Shown here: one piece after another, positions 35,039-43,475 of the stretch
Layout of the letters: each line of letters opens with the position of its first letter
Numbering within the stretch: position 1 is the first letter of the stretch
Assembly (NCBI RefSeq): GCF_900103425.1
Contig: NZ_FMXA01000009.1
Location: forward strand, 1-44,267
Direction of reading: 5' to 3'
Source: Dialister histaminiformans
Lineage (GTDB): Bacteria > Bacillota > Negativicutes > Veillonellales > Dialisteraceae
Length of the DNA: 44,267 nucleotides
Notes under the pieces: model-generated
What the model saw: the letters and a program-made list of their open reading frames with translations, nothing else
Databases searched by the model: none
Told to the model about the DNA's origin: nothing
Translations under genes and position numbers: made by a program

Positions 35039-36406
35039 TCAGCCCGCCAGCATACCATAATAACCCGCAGCAAAAATATAGAGAATCAGCAGAGGCAGCC
35101 AGTATGTCATATATTTCTTCACCCATGCTGGAAACCGGATACCTGCCCCGGTATTGACTTCCTGGTAGAAATTATCCCATCCCCATCCGGAAATTCTTGT
35201 ACAGAAAGCGACATAGATGATAGACCCAGCCGGAAGCAGATTGGAACTTACCAGAAAGTCCTCCAGATCCAGTATTCCTGTACCAGGTCCCAGAGGATGA
35301 ATACCACTCAGCACATTAAAACTGAGAACACAGGGCATGGACAGCAGAATCATCAGCGGCGCAAGCCAGCGTATAGCCTTTTTCCGTTCCACATTAAGCA
35401 GTTCGCAGAAACAGCTGGTAATATTCTCAAACACAGCGATTACACTGGAAAATGCGGCAAAAATCATGAACAGAAAGAACAGTGTACCCCATATCTGCCC
35501 CGATGGCATATGAATAAATACATTCGGCAGAGAAAGGAAAAGAAGATTCGGTCCGCTGCCCGGATCAATGCCATAGCTAAAGCAGGCCGGGAAAATGATA
35601 CATCCTGACATAAGGGCCACAAAAGTATCCAGCAGGATAATCCAGAGAGACTCCCCGAGAAGGCTCTTTTCCTTGCCTATATAGCTTCCGAAAATAGCCA
35701 GGGACCCTATCCCCAGAGATAAGGTAAAAAACGCCTGTCCCATAGCCGCAAAAATAACTTCCTGCGGACCATATGCGATAAAACGCTGCCAGTCCGGTTT
35801 AAGATAATAGGTCATCCCTTCCCCGGCCCCAGGCAGGGACAGGGAATTAACCACCAGGGCCAGCATGAGCGCCAGCAGGCAAATCATCATCGTCTTGCTG
35901 ATTCGTTCCACCCCTTTCTGGACCCCCATATAGCACACGCCGAAGCAGGAGACTACTACAAAAATCATATATCCTGCCATAGTCAGCGGGCTCGCCAGAA
36001 GCTGGTTGAACACGTCATTCACGCCCTGCACCGAAAGGCCATTAAATGTACCTGACGCCATGTGAAGAAAATAGTAAGCCAGCCATCCGGAAATGGTGGT
36101 ATAAAACATCATCAGCAGCATATTTCCTGCAATGGCCCCATACTTATAGAGATGCCACCGGGTTCCTTTCGGTTCCAGCACATCAAAAGAAGAGGCAATG
36201 CTCTTTCGGCTCCCACGTCCTACCGCCAGCTCACAGAGCATAATCGGCAGTCCCAGTATGGCCAGGAAAAGCAGATAAAAAAGAACAAACATCGCCCCGC
36301 CATACCGACCGGTAATATACGGAAATCTCCATACATTACCAAGACCTATGGCACAGCCTGCTGAAACAAGAATAAACCCAAGACGGGATGAAAACTGACT
36401 CTGCAT
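35039..36406 (-). CDS. NSS-family sodium-dependent transporter B
   Basis: 455 residues when started at MQSQFSSRLGFIL, which matches the first residues of the two sister copies. The open frame runs 35 codons further up, but a good promoter (36503-36476) lies inside that extension and the extra residues resemble nothing in the family. The NSS core SAGCAIGLGNVWRFPY and VDPGSGPNLLF-type loop (here IDPGSGPNLLFLSLP) are intact. Its C-terminus ends YYGMLAG rather than YYGMFFK. The substrate is unknown; amino-acid uptake is expected. Confidence 0.92.
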   Translation of the reverse strand: MQSQFSSRLGFILVSAGCAIGLGNVWRFPYITGRYGGAMFVLFYLLFLAILGLPIMLCELAVGRGSRKSIASSFDVLEPKGTRWHLYKYGAIAGNMLLMMFYTTISGWLAYYFLHMASGTFNGLSVQGVNDVFNQLLASPLTMAGYMIFVVVSCFGVCYMGVQKGVERISKTMMICLLALMLALVVNSLSLPGAGEGMTYYLKPDWQRFIAYGPQEVIFAAMGQAFFTLSLGIGSLAIFGSYIGKEKSLLGESLWIILLDTFVALMSGCIIFPACFSYGIDPGSGPNLLFLSLPNVFIHMPSGQIWGTLFFLFMIFAAFSSVIAVFENITSCFCELLNVERKKAIRWLAPLMILLSMPCVLSFNVLSGIHPLGPGTGILDLEDFLVSSNLLPAGSIIYVAFCTRISGWGWDNFYQEVNTGAGIRFPAWVKKYMTYWLPLLILYIFAAGYYGMLAG

Positions 36407-36475
36407 CCTATTTATTATCCCCCATATACTGTCCGCCCATGAGAAGGCATCTATGTTAACCTCAATGATTTCTCC

Positions 36476-36503
36476 AGTATAACACAGTGTGCCGTCGGGA
36501 CAA
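36476..36503 (-). promoter_or_regulatory. Promoter of NSS transporter B
   Basis: On the minus strand TTGTCC (36503-36498), a 16-base spacer and TATACT (36481-36476). The start site would fall near 36469, giving a leader of about 63 bases. Confidence 0.6.
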
Positions 36504-36543
36504 ACCCGCATTAAAAACCAGCCTCTCTCCTTTTCCGCATAAT

Positions 36544-36577
36544 AAAAGACCGTGAGCTTACACGCCCACGGTCTTTT
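36544..36577 (-). terminator. Terminator after NSS transporter C
   Basis: An 11-bp perfect stem (AAAAGACCGTG with CACGGTCTTTT) closes a 12-base loop, followed on the minus strand by ATTAT. It begins ten bases after the stop codon of transporter C. Confidence 0.7.
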
Positions 36578-36586
36578 CCCTGCCCT

Positions 36587-37954
36587 TTATTTGAAGAACA
36601 TTCCGTAATATCCAGTAGCAAAAATATACAGAACAATCAGTGGAAGAAGCCATGTCATATAGAAACGGATCCACTTAGGGAACAGTATCCCTTTCCCTGT
36701 ATTGGCTTCTGTGATGAAATTATTCCATCCCCATCCATAACGGCTGGTGCAGAATACCAGATATACCAGGCTGCCTAAGGGAAGAAGATTGTTGCTTACA
36801 AAGAAATCTTCCAGATCCAGAATCATCGATTCTCCTCCCAGAGGATGGATTCCGCTCCAGATATTGAAGCCAAATACGCAGGGCAGAGACAAAATGATGA
36901 CTATTGGAATGAGCCAGCGGATAACCTTCTTACGATCCGCGCCCAAAAGTTCGCTGAAGCAGGTAGTCAGATTTTCAAATACCGCAATAACGGTAGAGAA
37001 AGAAGCAAATACCATAAAGATGAAGAACAGGGCGCCCCAGATCCGGCCGCCTGGCATATGGTTAAATACATTGGGCAGCGATACGAACAGCAGATTCGGA
37101 CCGCTTCCCGGATCGACACCATAACTGAAGCATGCAGGGAAAATAATCAGCCCGGACATGAGGGCTACAAAGGTGTCCAGGATGATAACCCAGATAGCTT
37201 CCCCGGTAAGTCTCTTTTCCTTGCCTATGTAGCTTCCGAAAATAGCCAGCGCGCCTATCCCCAGTGACAGAGTAAAGAATGCCTGTCCCATAGCCGCGAA
37301 GATAACTTCCTGCGGGCCATTGGCAATAAAATGCTGCCAGTTGGGAAGCAGATAATAAGCCAGTCCCTTTTCTGCTCCAGGAAGAAGGACAGAATTAACT
37401 GCCAGTACAACCAGAAGCACCAGCAGGCAGATCATCATCACCTTGGTGATTCGTTCTACCCCTTTCTGGAATCCCAGATAGCAGATACCAAAGCAGATGA
37501 CTACGACGGCCATCATATATAACGCCATCGTCAGCGGGTCAGAAAGAAGAGCCCCAAATACATTGCCCACGCCTTCCGCATTAAGGCCATCAAAGCCTCC
37601 GGCAATCATCTTGTATACATAGTAAAGCATCCAGCCGGAAATTGTCGTATAGAACATCATAAGCAGCATATTGCCTGCAATGGCCCCATACTTATACCAG
37701 TGCCACTTGGTTCCTTTTGGCTCCAGAGCATCGAAGGAACCGGCCACACTCATATGGCTCCCTCGGCCCACCGCGAATTCACATACCATAATCGGCAGCC
37801 CCAGAATCGCTAAGAACACCAGGTAAAATAACACAAACATGGCTCCGCCGTATTTTCCTGTAATGTACGGAAATCTCCATACATTGCCAAGCCCTATGGC
37901 ACAGCCTGCAGAGACAAGTATAAAGCCTAATCGTGATGAAAACTGACCCCGCAT
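36587..37954 (-). CDS. NSS-family sodium-dependent transporter C
   Basis: 455 residues from the ATG at 37954 (MRGQFSSRLG), which has GGGAGGA about seven bases upstream. An ATG five codons earlier (37969) is part of the binding-site region. The N-terminal SAGCAIGLGNVWRFPYITGK, the AFFTLSLGIGALAIFGSYIG helix and the VDPGSGPNLLFVSLP loop mark the LeuT fold. It is first in transcription order of the trio and separated from B by a terminator and a new promoter, so the three genes are separate units and may respond to different signals. Confidence 0.92.
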   Translation of the reverse strand: MRGQFSSRLGFILVSAGCAIGLGNVWRFPYITGKYGGAMFVLFYLVFLAILGLPIMVCEFAVGRGSHMSVAGSFDALEPKGTKWHWYKYGAIAGNMLLMMFYTTISGWMLYYVYKMIAGGFDGLNAEGVGNVFGALLSDPLTMALYMMAVVVICFGICYLGFQKGVERITKVMMICLLVLLVVLAVNSVLLPGAEKGLAYYLLPNWQHFIANGPQEVIFAAMGQAFFTLSLGIGALAIFGSYIGKEKRLTGEAIWVIILDTFVALMSGLIIFPACFSYGVDPGSGPNLLFVSLPNVFNHMPGGRIWGALFFIFMVFASFSTVIAVFENLTTCFSELLGADRKKVIRWLIPIVIILSLPCVFGFNIWSGIHPLGGESMILDLEDFFVSNNLLPLGSLVYLVFCTSRYGWGWNNFITEANTGKGILFPKWIRFYMTWLLPLIVLYIFATGYYGMFFK

Positions 37955-38019
37955 ATATAATCCTCCCATCCTTCCATTCTGACAAAATCAATACAAATAA
38001 TTCAATGTAAATTGTGTAC

Positions 38020-38047
38020 AGTATAGCATAAACCGTATAGCAAGTCA
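38020..38047 (-). promoter_or_regulatory. Promoter of NSS transporter C
   Basis: On the minus strand TGACTT (38047-38042), 16 bases, then TATACT (38025-38020) with an extended TGC before it. The leader would be about 60 bases. Confidence 0.5.
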
Positions 38048-38122
38048 TCCAGAAATCGTGTAAAAAGCCCAAACCGAAATCTCCTGTAGTTTTCTGATTG
38101 GATGCTATAATATGCTTCTTCC

Positions 38123-38743
38123 CTACACATCTTTCTGAAGCACCTTCATCATCTCATATACAGTAACCAGAGGAAGTCCCACCACATTATCATATGAACC
38201 GGTAATGGATTCAACGAGAAGCGTTCCCTTTCCCTGAATTCCATAGCTCCCCGCCTTATCCATCGGTTCCCCTGTGGCAATATATTTTCCGATTTCATCA
38301 TCTGAAAGTTTCCTGAACGTTACGCTGGTAGTTACCACCTGAAGCAGTTTCCTGCACCCCTTGAGGAGTGCCACCCCTGTCTTTACCTGATGCGTTTTCC
38401 CAGAAAGAAAATGAAGCATCTTCCAGGCTGCTTCCTCATCTTCCGGTTTCCCCAGAATTTTTCCATCCAGTGTAACCACGGTATCCGCTCCCAGGACCGG
38501 AATGCCGTTTCCAGTCTGTTTCAGCACATCCTCAGCCTTTCCCAGTGCATTTACTGCACAAACCAGATCCGCGCCGGAAAAAGGATTCAGCAGGAAAATC
38601 GAATCCCTTTTTCTTCTTTCCCCGGCCTCTGCCGCATCCGACACTTCCTGAAAATGGCTCTTCTTAATCTCCGCGGTCCAGCCAATCTGGTGAATCAGTT
38701 CTCTGCGCCTGGGTGACGCAGATGCCAGTATAATCGCTGTCAT
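38123..38743 (-). CDS. maf: Maf-like nucleoside triphosphate pyrophosphatase
   Basis: 206 residues. The N-terminal LASASPRRREL and LGADTVVTLDGKILGKP identify Maf, a house-cleaning enzyme that hydrolyses dTTP, UTP or modified nucleotides. A charged stretch (AEAGERRKRDSIFLLNPFSGADLV) makes it a little longer than the usual 190. It follows the AlaX-type gene by 40 bases, probably in one transcript. Confidence 0.92.
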   Translation of the reverse strand: MTAIILASASPRRRELIHQIGWTAEIKKSHFQEVSDAAEAGERRKRDSIFLLNPFSGADLVCAVNALGKAEDVLKQTGNGIPVLGADTVVTLDGKILGKPEDEEAAWKMLHFLSGKTHQVKTGVALLKGCRKLLQVVTTSVTFRKLSDDEIGKYIATGEPMDKAGSYGIQGKGTLLVESITGSYDNVVGLPLVTVYEMMKVLQKDV

Positions 38744-38783
38744 AAGTATTCCTTTCTGATCCGGTACATATTTCCAATATCCA

Positions 38784-39953
38784 TCAGGCTTTCACTGCCC
38801 GCCGGAAAGCCTGTTCCACCGCTTCCGCCTCTGCCTGAAAACTCCCCTGTACCATTTCCGGTCTTCCGCCACCGCGGCCATGCAGTTCTTCATTCAGAAG
38901 CTTTCCCACATCCCGCATATTAAGGTCCGCACTTCCCATCACATAATTAACGCTTTCCTTATCCTTTGGCGAAATAATCATCGCGGTTTTCACTTTTCCT
39001 TTGGAAATCAGATAGTCACAGAATTTACGGATTTCCACCATGCTCATCCCCGGCTCATTGAAAAATATCACCGGTTCTCCCACAGGAATTGATGTGGCCC
39101 GCATGGCATAGTATCGTTCATTCATAGCCTGCATGCGGAATTTCATCGCGTTCATCTCATCCAGCACCCGCTGAAGGGCTTCTCCGGTTTCATAAGGCTT
39201 TGCGGAAAGTCTGCAGGAAAATTCTGTATTTAGAAGATGTTTCCTGTCATAGTCCTTCATCGCCCGTCCCCCAAACAGCATTTCCATGCGCACACCATCC
39301 TTGTGTCGGGAAACAGAAAGTATTTTCATCAGTCCAATTTCCCCGGTATGCGCCACATGGGTTCCACAGCAGGCACATAAATCGGCTCCCGGATATTCTA
39401 CCAGACGCACTTTGCCCTTCAGCTCAATCTTGCTGCGATAATCCATGGCCTTTAATTCCTCTTCCGATGGATACAGCTCCCGGCTCTCCGCATCGGTCCA
39501 GATATAGGCATTCACTTTATCTTCCAGCTCCATAGCCTCTTCCCAGGTTATCGGACCATTAAAATCCACAGTGACCACTTCATCGTTCATATGAAATCCC
39601 ACATTATCATAGCCAAACTGAGCATGAACCAACCCTGACAGAATATGTTCACCCGAATGCTGCTGCATATGATCAAAACGACGTTCCCAGTCCAATACTC
39701 CGTGAACAGTCATTCCCGGTTCCAGAGGAGCATCAGTAATGTGCAGAATCTCTCCATTCCGTCTCTTTACATCCAGGACATTGACCTGCCCCAAGGTGCC
39801 CCGGTCAGCCGGCTGTCCACCGCCTTCCGGATAAAAAGCGGTATCGGAAAGGACGACTTCGTACCCCTTTTTCCCTTTCTGACAACTTATGACCTCCGCG
39901 TCAAACTCCCGGGCATATTCATCTCTGTAAAACAATTCATTCATTTCTTCCAT
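38784..39953 (-). CDS. Alanyl-tRNA editing protein (AlaX-L type with DHHA1 domain)
   Basis: 389 residues. The N-terminal part corresponds to the AlaRS editing-side fold with FYPEGGGQPADRG. The zinc-dependent editing site is HSGEH (His99, His103) with a distal CCGTH. The C-terminal third resembles DHHA1 and ends in a glycine-rich GRGGGRPEMVQGS loop. Such stand-alone proteins clear Ser or Gly wrongly attached to tRNA-Ala. The first ATG is used because GGAGG is nine bases upstream. In a window rich in serine importers this editing role is notable, but the link is only an inference. Confidence 0.92.
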   Translation of the reverse strand: MEEMNELFYRDEYAREFDAEVISCQKGKKGYEVVLSDTAFYPEGGGQPADRGTLGQVNVLDVKRRNGEILHITDAPLEPGMTVHGVLDWERRFDHMQQHSGEHILSGLVHAQFGYDNVGFHMNDEVVTVDFNGPITWEEAMELEDKVNAYIWTDAESRELYPSEEELKAMDYRSKIELKGKVRLVEYPGADLCACCGTHVAHTGEIGLMKILSVSRHKDGVRMEMLFGGRAMKDYDRKHLLNTEFSCRLSAKPYETGEALQRVLDEMNAMKFRMQAMNERYYAMRATSIPVGEPVIFFNEPGMSMVEIRKFCDYLISKGKVKTAMIISPKDKESVNYVMGSADLNMRDVGKLLNEELHGRGGGRPEMVQGSFQAEAEAVEQAFRRAVKA

Positions 39954-40074
39954 AGGATTAGACCTCCGGCATGTATTTTTATATGTATCATGTTACCATA
40001 TGCTGCCGCCGGTTATCGACTGTAAAACCTAGCAGGCAGTTTTTCCCTACCAAGGTCAGGAAGCATATCTATAT

Positions 40075-40141
40075 AAAAAGAAACCTTCAAAGGAAAAATC
40101 CGCAGTACTCATTTTCCCTGCAGATTCCGTCAGAAGGTTTC
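40075..40141 (-). terminator. Terminator after the Gph-type phosphatase
   Basis: Outer stem GAAACCTTC/GAAGGTTTC (40080-40088 and 40133-40141) and inner stem AATCCGCAG/CTGCAGATT (40097-40105 and 40118-40126). On the minus strand it ends in TTTTT. Confidence 0.7.
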
Positions 40142-40154
40142 CTTTCACTGCCCA

Positions 40155-40808
40155 TTATTTACCTGTTCTGGTTTCCTGAATCAGTTCTTCCGGCGAAGAT
40201 ACTATATGAGACGCGCCAGCCTGTACCAGACATTGTCTGCTCCGGTATCCCCAATCCACCGCAACAGGCCTTACTCCGGCCCGGATGGCCGTTAGCACAT
40301 CTACATCCGAATCTCCTGAATAGATAACTTCCTCTCTTCTCAATCCCAGTTCTTCCACTATACAGCGCAGTCTGGTCGGATCCGGCTTTCTTGGAAAATC
40401 ATCCCTCGCCCCGGCTTCCACGGAAAAGATTCCCGGGAAAAACCGTTCACACAGAGAAATCACCGCTTCTTCCGCCTTGTTAGACAATACCCCAAGTACA
40501 TACCCCTGTTCCTTCAGCTGATGCAGCATGTCCACAATTCCCGGGTAGGGATGTGTCTCATTGTCAGCATGCTGTACATAGTGATCATAAAATACACGGC
40601 AGGCCTTTTCGTATACATCTTCCGGTGCTCCATCCGGAAGGGCATCCCGGATCAGCCGGGGAATACCATAACCTACAAAACCCCTTACTTCCTCCATAGT
40701 GTGCACAGGATATCCTGTCGCTTCCATAGCCGCATTCACCGAGTTCTTTAAATCCGGCAATGAATTCAGAAGTGTCCCATCCATATCAAAAATCACAGCT
40801 TTAATCAT
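40155..40808 (-). CDS. HAD-superfamily phosphatase, phosphoglycolate phosphatase (Gph)-like
   Basis: 217 residues. The nucleophile motif is VIFDMDGTLLNS (Asp8, Asp10), a helical cap follows (about 18-85), then VLSNKAEEA (motif II), the KPDPTRL lysine motif and YSGDSDVDVLTA (motif IV). This is the Gph/PGP-type layout, but related pyrophosphatases and nucleotidases share it, so the substrate is not certain. It is monocistronic with its own terminator. Confidence 0.85.
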   Translation of the reverse strand: MIKAVIFDMDGTLLNSLPDLKNSVNAAMEATGYPVHTMEEVRGFVGYGIPRLIRDALPDGAPEDVYEKACRVFYDHYVQHADNETHPYPGIVDMLHQLKEQGYVLGVLSNKAEEAVISLCERFFPGIFSVEAGARDDFPRKPDPTRLRCIVEELGLRREEVIYSGDSDVDVLTAIRAGVRPVAVDWGYRSRQCLVQAGASHIVSSPEELIQETRTGK

Positions 40809-40980
40809 AGATTATCCTTTCCGCTGCCGGCCCTCCCGCAGCCTCGTCCCTGTCAGCCGGCTTCTGCTAATTAGTCATAATTTCTTCTTGCATCTCATTA
40901 TATATGCTTCCTGCTATTTTTCAAAATGTATATAAATATGCATTTTAATCTATATGTAATAAATTTTTATAACCTTTTGT

Positions 40981-41008
40981 TTGTTTTTATTTATTTTTGT
41001 GATATAAT
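40981..41008 (+). promoter_or_regulatory. Promoter upstream of the terminated leader
   Basis: TTGTTT (40981-40986), 16 bases, then a perfect TATAAT (41003-41008). A transcript would start near 41015 and meet a terminator after about 70 bases. Confidence 0.55.
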
Positions 41009-41014
41009 TCTTTG

Positions 41015-41088
41015 TGGGAAGAGTTTTCCATTTTCAGATATCTCCCATGAAAAAACCATCCTAAATGGAGATAGGATGGTTTTTTTAT
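41015..41088 (+). ncRNA. Candidate small RNA or attenuated leader ending in a terminator
   Basis: The segment from the predicted start to the end of the T run is about 74 bases. The terminator is a perfect 14-bp stem AAAAAACCATCCTA/TAGGATGGTTTTTT (41050-41063 and 41072-41085) with an 8-base loop. Upstream TATCTCCCAT (41038-41047) can pair with ATGGAGATA (41065-41073), which spans the loop and the foot of the right arm, so an alternative antiterminator fold is conceivable. It matches no riboswitch class I recognise. Confidence 0.4.
41050..41088 (+). terminator. Strong intrinsic terminator upstream of the zinc-ribbon gene
   Basis: Perfect 14-bp stem with an 8-base loop, ending in a T run. It is symmetric enough to work on both strands, but no gene ends next to it on either strand. 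Confidence 0.8.
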
Positions 41089-41161
41089 TTTGTTTTTCCT
41101 GTTTTTCCAAAGACATATTATAATAAGAGGAAAGCCAAGTGACATAAGGGAGGGCATATTC

Positions 41162-41698
41162 ATGATTTGTAAACATTGTGGAGCTGAAATTCCGGAAGGA
41201 AGCCGTTTTTGTATTTACTGTGGAAAAAAGCTGGAAGATTCACTGTTCGTCGCCGATGATCAGACCCAGATCCGCCAGCCGGTCCCCACTCCATCTTCCC
41301 ATTGGGCAGATGAATCACCGGAAGCGCAGGAAGCACCATACACGGAAATCACAGACGCTGACGATGAACTTATTACACTGCGGAAACATATGAAAATCGG
41401 CGCCATACTGATGGGAATCTATGTGTTCCTCACCGCCGGGTTCATCGTTTATCAGATGATGTGCAATAAATCTCTTGCATCAGAAGTAACCCTTCTCCGT
41501 CAGCAGAATATACAGCAGGCTGCTGATATTGCCACATTGAAAGAAGATATCAAAAACCTGAAGGATGATTTATCCGATGCACAGACACAGGCTCAGAATG
41601 CGCAGGACGAAGCAGCTGAAGCCCGCCAGAACCTTAAAAAGGCACAGCAGGCCGCCCAGAATGCCAATGATGTACTTGACTATATCCTGAGCTGGTAA
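41162..41698 (+). CDS. Zinc-ribbon, single-membrane-segment, coiled-coil protein
   Basis: 178 residues from the ATG at 41162, which follows a GGGAGGG site by seven bases. The N-terminal zinc ribbon has Cys3, Cys6, Cys17 and Cys20 (CKHC...CIYC). An acidic linker follows, then one membrane helix (about 77-98, IGAILMGIYVFLTAGFIVYQ) and a C-terminal heptad-rich coiled coil (about 100-172). The topology would leave the ribbon in the cytoplasm and the coil outside. The function is unknown; zinc-ribbon membrane proteins of this type are common in Firmicutes. An upstream open stretch (from 41090) lacks a binding site and overlaps the promoter. Confidence 0.85.
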   Translation: MICKHCGAEIPEGSRFCIYCGKKLEDSLFVADDQTQIRQPVPTPSSHWADESPEAQEAPYTEITDADDELITLRKHMKIGAILMGIYVFLTAGFIVYQMMCNKSLASEVTLLRQQNIQQAADIATLKEDIKNLKDDLSDAQTQAQNAQDEAAEARQNLKKAQQAAQNANDVLDYILSW

Positions 41699-41780
41699 CA
41701 GGCACAGACTTTTCCACCGCATTTCATTACTCTGCCTGACAGGCTGGGTCGGGCAATCTCCCGGTAACCGGCCATACCAG

Positions 41781-41832
41781 AAGAAGCGGCAGTGAACTGA
41801 GAATATACTTCCCGTTCACTGCCGCTTCTTTT
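41781..41832. terminator. Bidirectional terminator between the zinc-ribbon gene and the pseudouridine synthase
   Basis: A perfect 17-bp stem AAGAAGCGGCAGTGAAC/GTTCACTGCCGCTTCTT (41781-41797 and 41814-41830) between convergent genes. Confidence 0.85.
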
Positions 41833-41837
41833 AGTCT

Positions 41838-42617
41838 TTATTCCCTGCTCTGTTTCAATAAACGGATTTCCTCATCCGTCAGTTTCCTGTACTGTCCCTC
41901 CTGCAGGTTCGGATCCAGTTCCAGAGAACCCATCCGGATACGCTGCAAATAGATGACTTCCTTGCCGATGGCATGAAACATCTTCTTAATCTGATGATAT
42001 TTTCCTTCCTGAATCACCACAGTAATTTCAGTGACCCCATCGGGCAAATCCTGTCCCGGTGCGTTACTCATCGCCAGATCCCGGAAGTCTGCTTCCGCCG
42101 GTATCTCCCGGTATGCCTTAATTTTCAGTTGGGCCGGAAGTGCCCGGAACCCCTCTTCTATAAACAATCCTCTGGCAAAGGCCTTCACATCATTTTCAGT
42201 TACTTTGCCGCTGACCCTGGCCAAGTATTCCTTATCCACATGATGTTTCGGTGACAGCAGCTGATGGTTCAGCTGCCCATCGTTGGTTATGAGCAGCAAA
42301 CCCACCGTATCCTTATCCAGACGGCCCACCGGAGAAATATCCTTTCGATGTTCCCCTGCCATTAAATCCAGCACGGTTTCCTGCCGCGCATCTTCCGTCG
42401 CCGTGATAACTCCCCGCGGCTTGTTCATCATGTAATATTCATATTCATTGTATACAACGGGAATTCCGGCCAGGACAATATCTGATGTCTTTGTCACAGC
42501 GGTTCCCGGATCCTTCACCGTAACGCCGTCCACCGTAACCAGACCTTTACGTATCAGCTGCTTCAGCTCTTTACGGGTTCCCTGATTCATATCCGCTAAA
42601 AATTTATCCAGTCTCAT
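41838..42617 (-). CDS. RsuA-family 16S rRNA pseudouridine synthase
   Basis: 259 residues. An N-terminal S4 domain (MRLDKFLADMNQGTRKELKQ) precedes the RsuA/RluB/E/F catalytic domain with the motif VGRLDKDTVGLLLITNDG, whose aspartate is the nucleophile. RsuA makes the pseudouridine at position 516 of 16S rRNA in E. coli; RluB/E/F members look similar, so the exact target is not certain. The start at 42617 has AAGGAG six bases before it; the frame extends 33 codons further into the end of the regulator gene without support. Confidence 0.9.
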   Translation of the reverse strand: MRLDKFLADMNQGTRKELKQLIRKGLVTVDGVTVKDPGTAVTKTSDIVLAGIPVVYNEYEYYMMNKPRGVITATEDARQETVLDLMAGEHRKDISPVGRLDKDTVGLLLITNDGQLNHQLLSPKHHVDKEYLARVSGKVTENDVKAFARGLFIEEGFRALPAQLKIKAYREIPAEADFRDLAMSNAPGQDLPDGVTEITVVIQEGKYHQIKKMFHAIGKEVIYLQRIRMGSLELDPNLQEGQYRKLTDEEIRLLKQSRE

Positions 42618-42715
42618 GTATTTCTCCTTAATATAGTACCCTGTACGTTCCCACCGGGTTTCCGGTTCCTTTCCCGGAGCGGCAGAACCTGTACATGCCG
42701 CCGATAAAACCGTCA

Positions 42716-43372
42716 CTATCTGATAATAAAAATATTTCCATCAAAATCAATGATTTGTTCTTCCTTCATCCGAGTAAGTTCCCTTGTCATAGCGCTGCGG
42801 TTAGCCCCTATAAACTCCGCCATTTCTGTACGGGATAACGGCAAATGAATATACCTTGATTTCTGATGCTGCGCAATCATGGAAATATATGACATAATCT
42901 TTTCCCGAAGTGTGGGTCTGGACATGATTTCTATCTTTTCCATAAGCTGAAAGTTTTTCTTTCCCATACACTCAAACAGATTGCTCAGCAGCCGGTGATG
43001 TTCCTCATCGCCGCAGCAGTCATGTACAATCTGCTCAAAACGGATAAAGACAACCTCTGTATCTGCGGCTGCCTCAAAAAAAGTATATGAGCTCTTCTCC
43101 TGCCGGACCGCAAAAGATTCTCCAAACAGTTCCCCGCGGGACATATAGGCAATCAACGTCTTACGCCCCCATACATCATATTTCAGCATATGCACACTGC
43201 CCGACAGGATAACACCTATAGCTCCCGCGGTCTCACCGGCGGAAATAAGGGTTTCTCCCTTCTTATATTCTCTGCCATGCGCCCCTACCGCCTGGAGAAG
43301 AGGACAAATCCGATGCTCCGGTATTCCCCGGAAAAGTGGAATCCCCCGGTATTTATCCATATCCATCAGCAT
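42716..43372 (-). CDS. Crp/Fnr-family transcriptional regulator
   Basis: About 218 residues. The N-terminal cyclic-nucleotide-binding-like beta-roll (ISAGETAGAIGVILSGSVHML, GRKTLIAYMSRGELFGES) joins a long dimer helix. A C-terminal winged HTH follows (LPLSRTEMAEFIGANRSAMTRELTRMKEE), with the recognition helix around ANRSAMTRELTRM. There is no FNR-type N-terminal cysteine cluster. The effector is unknown; it could sense a small ligand, haem/CO/NO or redox. The start is uncertain: ATG at 43372 has GGTGA upstream, and 43384 is the longer alternative. It is divergent from the double-cupin gene, with a palindrome in between that is its likely target. Confidence 0.88.
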   Translation of the reverse strand: MLMDMDKYRGIPLFRGIPEHRICPLLQAVGAHGREYKKGETLISAGETAGAIGVILSGSVHMLKYDVWGRKTLIAYMSRGELFGESFAVRQEKSSYTFFEAAADTEVVFIRFEQIVHDCCGDEEHHRLLSNLFECMGKKNFQLMEKIEIMSRPTLREKIMSYISMIAQHQKSRYIHLPLSRTEMAEFIGANRSAMTRELTRMKEEQIIDFDGNIFIIR

Positions 43373-43432
43373 ATATATCACCATCCAATGCTCAATTCAA
43401 CTGGCTTATGTTCTTATACCATACCTGATTTT

Positions 43433-43448
43433 TGTTGCCCATGCAACA
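43433..43448. promoter_or_regulatory. Palindromic operator candidate for the Crp/Fnr regulator
   Basis: A perfect repeat TGTTGC-CCAT-GCAACA. The 6-bp arms with a 4-base spacer match the geometry of Crp/Fnr-family sites. Its centre (43440.5) is about 41.5 bases before the predicted cupin start site, the classic class II activator position. Confidence 0.65.
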
Positions 43449-43469
43449 GTAAATAACCCCCTGTCTCCA

Positions 43470-43475
43470 TATAAT
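43470..43475 (+). promoter_or_regulatory. -10 box of the double-cupin gene
   Basis: A perfect TATAAT 43 bases before the ATG. There is no recognisable -35 box at 17 bases upstream, as expected when an activator bound at -41.5 replaces it. Confidence 0.6.

Larger units (their letters stand above)
40809..41161. other. AT-rich intergenic region with a leader or small RNA
   Basis: No gene seen. Its right part holds a promoter (40981-41008), a strong terminator hairpin (41050-41085), and a second -10 box TATAAT (41119-41124) before the zinc-ribbon gene. The left part (40809-40980) is plain AT-rich sequence. Confidence 0.5.

Noticed and set aside
36407-36511. 35-residue extension of NSS transporter B
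   Set aside because: A promoter lies inside it and the sister proteins start at the MQSQFSSRL-equivalent position.
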